NCBI GenBank assembly: GCA_946887385.1 | Contig: CAMPKU010000012.1 | Span: 1 to 31,919, forward strand | Origin: an uncultured Gammaproteobacteria bacterium | GTDB taxonomy: Bacteria; Pseudomonadota; Gammaproteobacteria; Rariloculales; Rariloculaceae | Direction: 5' to 3' | DNA length: 31,919 bases | In this document: positions 25,400 through 31,919 of the stretch, in pieces | Position numbering within the stretch: position 1 is the first letter of the stretch | Layout: each line of letters opens with the position of its first letter | The notes under the pieces: model-generated | What the model saw: only the letters and a program-made list of their open reading frames with translations | Databases searched by the model: none | What the model was told of the DNA's origin: nothing | Program-made: the position numbers and the translations under genes

Positions 25400-27304
25400 T
25401 CAGAGCAGCGCGAGGCTGATCTGCGGGAATGCCATTAGCAGCAGCGTCACGGCCAGCGTGATGAGCACGAACGGCAATGCGCCGCGAAAGATCGCGGCAA
25501 GCGTCATCGTCGGATCGTCCATGCTCGCCTTGATCACGTACACGCTGAGGCCGAACGGCGGCGTCAATAACCCGATCTCGATGGCGATCGTGGTTATCAC
25601 GCCGAACCAGACCAGGTTCACGCCGAGCGCCATGGCCACCGGCAGCGCCAGCGGCAGCATGATCAGCATGATCGACGTGGAGTCGAGCAGCATGCCGAGC
25701 ACGATGAGGAGCAAAAGATAGGCGCCGAGAAAGCCCGCCACCCCGAGTCCCGTGCTGCCCAAGAACGCCGCCATGTCCTGCGGCAGCTCCGTCAGCGTCA
25801 ACATGCGGCTGAACAAGCTCGCAGCAATGATCAAGAACAGAATCGACACCGACACCTGGCCCGCCTCGCTCATGACGTGCCAAAGCTTCTTCAGCGTGAG
25901 GCGGCGCCTGACGAGGGCGATGAGCATCGCGCCGAGCGCGCCGGCCGCGCCCGCTTCGGTGGGAGTGAAGATGCCGCCGTAGATGCCGCCGAGCACGAGC
26001 ACGATGAGCGCGACCACCGGCGCCAATCCCAGCAGCACGACGCGCACGCCGCCGCCGTGCTCGACTCCCGCGGCGCGCACGTTGCCCACGAAGCCGGGCG
26101 CAAGCCACGCCATGAGCACCACGCCGACGGCAAACGCAACCGCGAGCAGGATGCCGGGCAACACGGCCGCGAGGAACAGCGCGCCGATCGACACCTCGGC
26201 GAGCACGCCGTAGATGATGAGCAGCAGGCTCGGCGGAATCAGCATGCCCAGCACCGACGAGCCGGCCGTGAGGCCAACGGCGAACTTCGGCGTGTACCCC
26301 TGGCGCACCATCTCGGGCACGGCGATCTTCGTGAAGATCGCAGCGGCCGCAATCGAGATACCGGTGATGGCGGCGAACACGGCGTTCGCGGCCACGGTGG
26401 CAACCCCGAGGCCGCCGTAGATGCGGCCGAAGATCTGCTGCGCCGCGCGGAACGCGTCTCGGCCGACGTCGGACACGTTCACGAACAAGCCCATGAGCAC
26501 GAACAGCGGCACGGTCGCGAACACGTAATCGGACACCGTGCCGTCGGCCGCAAGCGCGAACGTGCGCACCGCGATACCGAAGTCGTGCTTGATCAGCGCC
26601 GTGCCGATCAAGCCCGTGGCGAGTAGCGCGAACGCGATCGGCAAACCGAGCACGATCAGCGCCACGACGAGTGCGATCATGGCGGTGCCCACCGTGCGCG
26701 GCTCCACGTCTGCGCCCCACAGCGCTGCGACGGCGAGCGCGCCGAGCGCCACGGCGGCTAACGCCATCCACGCGCTGCGGTCGGCGGCCGCGCCCGCCCG
26801 CGCGAGCTGGCGCAACAGCTCGAGGCCTGCGGCGCCCGAGCCCACGACTATCAGCAATTTGATCGGCCAGACGGGCACCGTGAAGATGCCCTCGACACCG
26901 GCAAACTCCGCCGTTGCCCACGCGCTCGCGAGATCCGGCCACGAGCCGAGCACGAGCGCCGCCAGCAACGTGATGCCCACGAGCGCGAACAGTGCGCGCC
27001 AGGCGCTCGCGGCGGCCGGCGCACGCCTCGCGAGCGGCGTTAGAAACATCTCCACATGCATGAGCCGGCCGTGCAGCACGGCGTGCGCGAGCTGCAGAAA
27101 CACGGATGCAACGAGCGATAGCGACACCATCTCCGTGACGCCTGCAATGGGATCGTCGAAAAGCGTGCGCGCCGCGATGTCGGCTGTGATGAGGAACATC
27201 AAGGCGAACACCCAGACCACGCCGGCGGCGTTCAGCACGCCGACGAGCGTGGTGAACAACGACACGGCACGCGGGTTCGCCGATTGCATCGCGGCGCTCG
27301 ACAC
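25400..27304 (-). CDS. TRAP transporter permease, fused DctQ-DctM, GTG start
   Basis: The product is 634 residues, a fusion of the small (DctQ) and large (DctM) membrane subunits. The DctQ part (about 15-175) shows LITADIAARTLFDDPIAGVT and LVASVFLQLAHAVLHGRLMH. A linker helix precedes the DctM part (about 205-634), with IPPSLLLIIYGVLAEVSIG, GIYGGIFTPTEAGAAGALGA and LLTPPFGLSVYVI. TRAP systems import organic acids or related solutes using an ion gradient and a periplasmic binding protein, whose gene lies two bases upstream. The ORF opens with GTG at 27302-27304; an ATG five codons later (27289) is an alternative. Confidence 0.93.
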   Translation of the reverse strand: MSSAAMQSANPRAVSLFTTLVGVLNAAGVVWVFALMFLITADIAARTLFDDPIAGVTEMVSLSLVASVFLQLAHAVLHGRLMHVEMFLTPLARRAPAAASAWRALFALVGITLLAALVLGSWPDLASAWATAEFAGVEGIFTVPVWPIKLLIVVGSGAAGLELLRQLARAGAAADRSAWMALAAVALGALAVAALWGADVEPRTVGTAMIALVVALIVLGLPIAFALLATGLIGTALIKHDFGIAVRTFALAADGTVSDYVFATVPLFVLMGLFVNVSDVGRDAFRAAQQIFGRIYGGLGVATVAANAVFAAITGISIAAAAIFTKIAVPEMVRQGYTPKFAVGLTAGSSVLGMLIPPSLLLIIYGVLAEVSIGALFLAAVLPGILLAVAFAVGVVLMAWLAPGFVGNVRAAGVEHGGGVRVVLLGLAPVVALIVLVLGGIYGGIFTPTEAGAAGALGAMLIALVRRRLTLKKLWHVMSEAGQVSVSILFLIIAASLFSRMLTLTELPQDMAAFLGSTGLGVAGFLGAYLLLLIVLGMLLDSTSIMLIMLPLALPVAMALGVNLVWFGVITTIAIEIGLLTPPFGLSVYVIKASMDDPTMTLAAIFRGALPFVLITLAVTLLLMAFPQISLALL

Positions 27305-27306
27305 GT

Positions 27307-28395
27307 TTAGCGAGCGCGATCCCAGTCGCGCAACGGCTGGCCGCCGCGCGCCCGCAGCGCGTTCATGTACGCGCTCAGAACGTCACCGGCGGGATGGCCG
27401 CGGCGTTCCGTTGCCGCAGCCCAGCGGCCCGCGATGTCGGGCATCGCCGCGAGCCACTTTCGCTTCTCCTCGAGCGGAAAATCGCTGATCGTGGCTCCAT
27501 CGCTGCGCATGCGCTCGATGCTCGCCTCGTAGCGCCTCTCGATGTCGTCCGCCACGTAGCGGCTGTACTCCGGCCCGAGCCGCTCGAGCTCGGCGCGAAC
27601 GTCGTCGGGCAGCCGGTTCCACGTGTCGAGATTGATTGCCAGGGCGCCCGTCACCTGGCTGCCGATGCCGGCCAGCGTGATGTACGGAGCCACCTCGTGC
27701 AGCCGGTTCGGCGCGGCGCCCGTCAAGATCGTGATGACGCCGTCGGCAACGCCCGTCTGAATTTGCTGGTAGTACGTGGTGAGGCTGCCGTCGACGGCGA
27801 CGGCGCCCGTGCCCTCGAGCCACGCGGCCGATGGGCCCGGCGCCAGAATCTTGCGCCCCTGCAAGTCCTCGACGGTCTGCACCGGAAAGGTCGTCATCAA
27901 GTGATAGGTATCGAGGGCACTGGCGCCCAGGAATTTCACGTTCTGCCGCGTCCACGCTTCGGTGAGCGCGGGCACCGTGCGGTGCATCTCGTTGACGATG
28001 TCCACAACCAAGCGAAAATCATCGCTCGCGAACGGCGCGTAGTACGTTACGTTTTGGAGCGGCAGCTTCGAGAGCTCCCACAACGTGCCGACCCAGCCCA
28101 TGTCCGTGAGACCGATGCCGACGGCCTCGAGCGTGTGCTCATATTTATACAGCGAGCCCCCGTAGGCCTCCGTCCAACGAATTCGACTCGGGCTGCCGCG
28201 GGCAGCGAGCCGGCGATCGAGCTCGGGCACGATGAGCGTATGCATGGCGCCTACCCACGCGAGCGTGGTGCCTTGGCTCGAGGCCACCGTGAGCTTGATC
28301 GGCGGGTCGTCGGCGTATGCGTGAGCGGCACCGGCGACCGCCGCGGCGCCGAGCAACGCGTGCAGGAACTTGGACTTGAGTTGGCAGGTCCTCAT
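27307..28395 (-). CDS. TRAP transporter solute-binding protein (DctP family) lacking the signature arginine
   Basis: The product is 362 residues. It has a signal peptide (MRTCQLKSKFLHALLGAAAV, cleaved near AHAYA) and a periplasmic DctP-type body: KLTVASSQGTTLAWVGAMHT, YGGSLYKYEHTLEAVGIGLT and YYQQIQTGVADGVITIL. Most DctP proteins have a conserved arginine in a KxR pattern that grips the ligand carboxylate. Here the equivalent segment reads LQGRKILAPG (179-188), with Leu184 where Arg is expected, so the ligand may not be a simple carboxylate. I chose the ATG at 28395, which begins a cleaner signal peptide than the in-frame ATG at 28416; neither has a clear Shine-Dalgarno. The gene for the fused permease follows after two bases. 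Confidence 0.9.
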   Translation of the reverse strand: MRTCQLKSKFLHALLGAAAVAGAAHAYADDPPIKLTVASSQGTTLAWVGAMHTLIVPELDRRLAARGSPSRIRWTEAYGGSLYKYEHTLEAVGIGLTDMGWVGTLWELSKLPLQNVTYYAPFASDDFRLVVDIVNEMHRTVPALTEAWTRQNVKFLGASALDTYHLMTTFPVQTVEDLQGRKILAPGPSAAWLEGTGAVAVDGSLTTYYQQIQTGVADGVITILTGAAPNRLHEVAPYITLAGIGSQVTGALAINLDTWNRLPDDVRAELERLGPEYSRYVADDIERRYEASIERMRSDGATISDFPLEEKRKWLAAMPDIAGRWAAATERRGHPAGDVLSAYMNALRARGGQPLRDWDRAR

Positions 28396-28442
28396 GAAGT
28401 GCGGCAACGGTATCATGAGGGGTCACAGCGGAGGTAGGCGCA

Positions 28443-29426
28443 ATGGGATTGCTCGTCGACGGTGAATGGCACGATGTGTGGTACGACACGAAGGCGTCGA
28501 AAGGGCGGTTCGTCCGCAGCGAGGCGCAATTCCGCAACTGGATAACCGCGGACGGGTCCGCCGGGCCTTCGGGCCGCGCCGGCTTCCGCGCCGAGCGCGA
28601 CCGCTATCACTTGTATGTGGCGTTCGCCTGTCCCTGGGCACACCGCACGCTGATCATGCGCAAGCTCAAAGGGTTGGAGTCGATGATCGGCGTGTCGGCC
28701 GTCAACAGCTACATGGGCGCAGAAGGCTGGACGTTCGCGCCGGGCCCCGAGACGATTCCCGATACCGTAAACCGCGTCGAACGGCTCTATGAGCTCTATT
28801 TGATTGCCGATCCGAGCTACTCGGGCCGCGCAACGGTGCCCGTGCTGTGGGACAAGCAGGAACGCACGATCGTGTCGAACGAGTCTGCGGAGATCGTGCG
28901 CATGCTGAACAGCGCGTTCGACGGCATCGGCGCCAATCACCACGACTTCTATCCCGAGCCGCTGCGCGCCGAGATCGACGAGCTGAACGCCTTCGTGTAT
29001 CCGAACATCAACAACGGCGTGTATCGCGCGGGTTTCGCGACGACTCAAGAGGCGTACGAAGAAGCCGCGACGGCCGTGTTCGATGCGCTCGACAAGCTCG
29101 AGGGGCGGCTGGCCACGCGCCGTTACCTCACCGGCGACCAGCTCACGGAAGCCGACATTCGCCTGTTCACTTCGCTGCTGCGCTTCGACCCCGTGTACCA
29201 CGGCCACTTCAAGTGCAACCGCCGGCGCATCATCGACTACCCGAATCTATGGGGCTTCGTGCGCGACGTGTATCAGACCCCGGGCGTCGCGGACACCGTG
29301 CACATCGATTTCGTGAAGCGCCACTATTACGGCAGTCATGCCAACTTGAATCCGTCGCGCATCGTGCCGATCGGACCCGATCTCAATTACGACACGCCGC
29401 ACGGCCGCGAACGGCTTCTGCACTGA
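28443..29426 (+). CDS. yqjG: Glutathionyl-hydroquinone reductase (YqjG-like)
   Basis: The product is 327 residues, the size of the xi-class GST family. The catalytic cysteine is C63 in FACPWAHRTL, followed by NSYMGAEGWTF, TVPVLWDKQERTIVSNESAE and the C-terminal FTSLLRFDPVYHGHFKCN segment diagnostic of this class. These enzymes reduce glutathionyl-hydroquinones and related conjugates, recycling quinone adducts in the cytoplasm. A GGAGG ribosome site at 28430-28434 lies eight bases before the ATG. It is divergent from the TRAP binding-protein gene, with 47 bases between the starts, so they may share a regulatory region. Confidence 0.94.
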   Translation: MGLLVDGEWHDVWYDTKASKGRFVRSEAQFRNWITADGSAGPSGRAGFRAERDRYHLYVAFACPWAHRTLIMRKLKGLESMIGVSAVNSYMGAEGWTFAPGPETIPDTVNRVERLYELYLIADPSYSGRATVPVLWDKQERTIVSNESAEIVRMLNSAFDGIGANHHDFYPEPLRAEIDELNAFVYPNINNGVYRAGFATTQEAYEEAATAVFDALDKLEGRLATRRYLTGDQLTEADIRLFTSLLRFDPVYHGHFKCNRRRIIDYPNLWGFVRDVYQTPGVADTVHIDFVKRHYYGSHANLNPSRIVPIGPDLNYDTPHGRERLLH

Positions 29427-29438
29427 ACGCCGGCGCTT

Positions 29439-29467
29439 AGCACCGGCTGGTTGAACGCGCCGGTGCT
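29439..29467 (+). repeat. Inverted repeat between hydroquinone reductase and MBL genes
   Basis: AGCACCGGC and GCCGGTGCT form a nine-base-pair stem with an 11-base loop, 12 bases after the reductase stop. No T-tract follows, so it may protect the mRNA 3' end or pause transcription rather than terminate it. Confidence 0.5.
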
Positions 29468-29531
29468 GGTGCCGCGGCGCAATGCAGCGATATGATGCCC
29501 TTCGCTGGAAAGCCAGCCAGAGGGGAACGGC

Positions 29532-30434
29532 GTGCTCGACAAGACCTTACTGCTCGCTTGCGCGACGGCATTGCTGGCGGCGCCAGCCTTCGCGCAGCAA
29601 CAGGATTTCTCGGCGGTTCAAATCCAAACGCTCGAGTTGGCCGACGGGCTGTACATGCTGACCGGCGAGGGCGGCAACATCGCGCTGTCCACGGGCCCCG
29701 ACGGCTCGGTGCTCGTCGATACCCAGTACGCTCCTTTGAACGCCAAAATCCTAGCGGCCGTGCGCGCTGCGGGCGGCGGCGACGTGACCTACGTCATCAA
29801 CACGCATTGGCACGGCGACCACACCGGCGGCAATGAGCCGCTCGGGCAAGCCGGCGCAGTCATCATCGCGCACGACAACGTGCTCGTGCGCATGAGCGCC
29901 GAGCAGTTCATGGCCGCCTTCAATCAGAGGGTACCGCCCTCGCCCGCCGTGGCGCGGCCGGTGGTCACCTTCCCGACGCGCACCACGTTCCACTTGAACG
30001 GCAACGTCGTCAACGTGGTGCACGTGGAGAATGCGCACACGGATGGCGACTCGATCGTGCACTTCGCGAACGCGAACGTCATCCACACCGGCGATACGTA
30101 CATGAAGGACACGTATCCGTTCATCGATGTGAGCAGCATGGGCTCGATCGACGGTTTCATCGCCGGGGCGGCCGCGGTTCTCGCGCGCAGCGACGCGAAT
30201 ACGAAGATCATTCCCGGCCACGGCGCGCTCGCCAACAAAGCGGACATGCAGCGCTTCCACGATATGCTCGTGAAGGTGCGAAGCAATATCCAAATCCTGA
30301 TCACGCAAGGCCGAACCGAGGACGAGGTCGTAGCGGCGAAGCCCACGGCCGAGTTCGATGCAGCGTGGGGCACCGGCTTCATGAATCCCGAGAACTTTAC
30401 GCGCTTCGCCTACCAGAGCCTGACGCGGGACTAG
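29532..30434 (+). CDS. Secreted metallo-beta-lactamase-fold hydrolase with intact metal site, GTG start
   Basis: The product is 300 residues with a signal peptide (LLLACATALLAAPAFAQ), so it acts in the periplasm. The metal motif THWHGDHTGGN (H92, H94, D96, H97) is complete, as are H169 (AHTDGD), D188 (HTGD) and H230 (PGHG), giving a two-metal site. The ORF opens with GTG at 29532, supported by an AGGGGA ribosome site at 29520-29525. It belongs to the large secreted MBL group that is not clearly beta-lactamase, and the substrate is unknown. Its C-terminal KPTAEFDAAWG matches KPTAPFDAQWG in the degenerate MBL protein at 16021-16950, showing the two are paralogues. Confidence 0.92.
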   Translation: MLDKTLLLACATALLAAPAFAQQQDFSAVQIQTLELADGLYMLTGEGGNIALSTGPDGSVLVDTQYAPLNAKILAAVRAAGGGDVTYVINTHWHGDHTGGNEPLGQAGAVIIAHDNVLVRMSAEQFMAAFNQRVPPSPAVARPVVTFPTRTTFHLNGNVVNVVHVENAHTDGDSIVHFANANVIHTGDTYMKDTYPFIDVSSMGSIDGFIAGAAAVLARSDANTKIIPGHGALANKADMQRFHDMLVKVRSNIQILITQGRTEDEVVAAKPTAEFDAAWGTGFMNPENFTRFAYQSLTRD

Positions 30435-30465
30435 CGAGCGCCGCTGTTCCGCTAACGCACTGCCC

Positions 30466-31919
30466 TCAAGCGGCGGCCGCGGAAGCGGCGCGGCGGATGC
30501 GCTCCAGCGCGCGCTCGCGGCCCAAGATCGCAAGCGCGTCGTAGAGTCCAAGCCCTACGGTGCGGCCCGTTGCGGCGAAGCGCAGCGGATGCACCACCTG
30601 CCCTACTTTGAGGCTGCGCTCGGCGGCGAACCCTTTGAGCTCCTGCTCGATCGCGGCCGGCTCGAACGCGGCCAACGACTCGAGGCGCGCCGCGAACTCG
30701 CGCAGCAGCGCGACCGCCCCCGGCGCCTTAAGCAGTCTGTCGAAGTCCGCACCGGCCACGGGCAAGGTGTCGTCGGCAACGAAGAACTCGCGAAACTGCA
30801 AGATGTCGCCCATGGTCTTGATGCGATCGCCTGCGGCCGCAAGCACGCGCGCGATGTACTGCCCGATGCCGGCCGGCGGCGGCGCCGGAACGAGCCCCGC
30901 TCGCTGCAGATAGAGCAGCACTGCGGGCACTTTGCTGTCGACGGGCACGTCGCGCATGTGACGGTCTTGAAACGCCCAAAGCTTCTGCGGATCGAAGCTC
31001 GCCGGCGACTTATTCACCCGGTCGAGCGTGAATAGCTCGATCATCTCGGAGCGCGTGAACGTCTCGCGCGAGTCGTCGAACGACCAGCCGAGCAGCAGCA
31101 AGTAGTTGACGATCGCATCGGGCAAATATCCGGCAACGCGGTAAAGCTCGACGACCACGGGATTGAACGTGTCCGGCGTTGTGGCATGGCCGATCTGCAC
31201 CGCAATGTCGTGCGCGTGATCGTACAGGCGCTTGAAATCGGGCTGCTTCAGATACTGCGCGATTTTGCGCTTCGACAGCTTGTTCTGACTGCCGGGTTCG
31301 GCCACGTACGGCAAGTGCGCGTACTCCGGCAAATCGAAGCCCAAGCTTTGCATGATGAAAATCTGCCGCGGCGTGTTCGAAAGGTGCTCGATGGCGCGGA
31401 TCACATGCGTGATCTTGAAATCGTGGTCGTCGACCGCGCTCGCGAGGTGATACAGGCACGTGCCGTCTGCGCGCTGCACGACGTGATCCTGCTCGTGCGC
31501 CCAATCGAACGCGACGTCGCCGCGCACGAGGTCGTGAAAGCGGCACTGACCTTCGCGCGGCATCTTGAGCCGCACCACGCCTTTGCGCCCCTCGGCTTCG
31601 AACCGCTGCGCGTCCGCGTCCGTTTCGGCCAGCCACTTGCGGCTATACAGAAACGCACGCTTGTCCTTCTCGGCCGCAGAGCGCTCGGCTTGGATTTCGT
31701 CCGGCGTGGCGTAATCGCGGTACGCGTGGCCGCTCGCCACCAACCGCTGCACGGCGGCCCGATAGGCGGCTTGCCGCTGCGACTGAAAGTACGGTTCGTA
31801 CGGGCCGCCAACCTGGGGGCCCTCATCCCAATCCAGGCCCAGCCAGCGGAAGCCGTCCAGAATGGGCTGCAACGCCTCGGCCACGTTGCGTTGCGCGTCC
31901 GTGTCGTCGATCCGCAGCA
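30466..31919 (-). CDS. gltX: Glutamyl-tRNA synthetase, N-terminus cut by window edge
   Basis: Some 483 residues up to the stop are visible; the first residues, including the HIGH motif, lie beyond the right edge. The visible start LRIDDTDAQRNVAEALQPIL continues with WLGLDWDEGP, the class I Glu/Gln-tRNA synthetase pattern. Frame analysis shows the gene extends past the GTG at 31884, which is internal. The second catalytic motif KLSKR follows GSQN, a normal variant of KMSKS. The C-terminal half is the helical anticodon-binding domain. The enzyme charges tRNA-Glu in the cytoplasm. It is convergent with the MBL gene, 31 bases apart. Confidence 0.96.
   Translation of the reverse strand, partial: LRIDDTDAQRNVAEALQPILDGFRWLGLDWDEGPQVGGPYEPYFQSQRQAAYRAAVQRLVASGHAYRDYATPDEIQAERSAAEKDKRAFLYSRKWLAETDADAQRFEAEGRKGVVRLKMPREGQCRFHDLVRGDVAFDWAHEQDHVVQRADGTCLYHLASAVDDHDFKITHVIRAIEHLSNTPRQIFIMQSLGFDLPEYAHLPYVAEPGSQNKLSKRKIAQYLKQPDFKRLYDHAHDIAVQIGHATTPDTFNPVVVELYRVAGYLPDAIVNYLLLLGWSFDDSRETFTRSEMIELFTLDRVNKSPASFDPQKLWAFQDRHMRDVPVDSKVPAVLLYLQRAGLVPAPPPAGIGQYIARVLAAAGDRIKTMGDILQFREFFVADDTLPVAGADFDRLLKAPGAVALLREFAARLESLAAFEPAAIEQELKGFAAERSLKVGQVVHPLRFAATGRTVGLGLYDALAILGRERALERIRRAASAAAA

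Noticed and set aside
30466..31884. GltX start at the GTG at 31884
   Set aside because: The frame stays open to the window edge and encodes LRIDDTD, a conserved internal GltX motif, so this GTG is internal.
1..31919. CRISPR arrays, tRNA or rRNA genes, prophage or insertion-sequence genes
   Set aside because: Reading both strands showed no spaced repeat array, no tRNA cloverleaf or rRNA stretch that I could recognise, and no transposase or integrase protein.

Overview
The window is GC-rich chromosomal DNA from a Gram-negative bacterium, densely coding on both strands. It carries a TonB-dependent outer-membrane receptor, Tat and Sec signal peptides, a TRAP transporter, a YfcG-type glutathione transferase and a glutathionyl-hydroquinone reductase. 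Together with the DUF1592/DUF1552/ankyrin cluster, these suggest a free-living gammaproteobacterium, perhaps of the Steroidobacterales type. That placement is inference from gene content only. I recognised no phage, integrase, CRISPR array, rRNA or tRNA gene.

Layout. From 1 to 2054 (minus) run SpoIIM-like (cut by the left edge), RDD, DUF6644 and DUF6152 genes, preceded by a MATE exporter (2143-3522). From 3612 to 8123 (plus) lie a DUF4159 protein, a PRMT-like methyltransferase and a TonB-dependent receptor closed by a strong terminator. From 8218 to 10630 (minus) are an alpha/beta hydrolase and a diguanylate cyclase. From 10731 to 16950 (minus) is a tight four-gene operon: a metallo-beta-lactamase-fold protein with lost metal ligands, a multi-domain DUF1587/1595/1592/1588/1585 haem protein, a Tat-exported DUF1552 protein and a secreted ankyrin protein. 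A class V aminotransferase (17066-18241) lies just upstream of it. From 18403 to 19507 (plus) are a small membrane protein and a secreted DUF4168 protein. From 19543 to 22976 (minus) is another tight operon: a 55-residue membrane protein, an 82-residue protein, a long YeiH-type transporter and glycerol kinase.

From 23050 onward come a homocysteine S-methyltransferase-like gene (plus), a YfcG-like GST (minus), a REP-like repeat, a TPR membrane protein (plus), a TRAP transporter as DctP plus fused DctQM (minus), a glutathionyl-hydroquinone reductase (plus), an intact secreted MBL hydrolase (plus), and glutamyl-tRNA synthetase (minus, cut by the right edge).

The strongest candidates for undescribed biology are two operons. 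The first is the 10731-16950 export/haem operon, whose MBL protein has lost at least three of its expected metal ligands. The second is the 19543-22976 operon, which ties two tiny proteins to an enlarged YeiH transporter by stop/start overlaps. Also notable are a bacterial PRMT-like protein with both double-E glutamates and a THW loop, and a tandem copy of a REP-like half-site.
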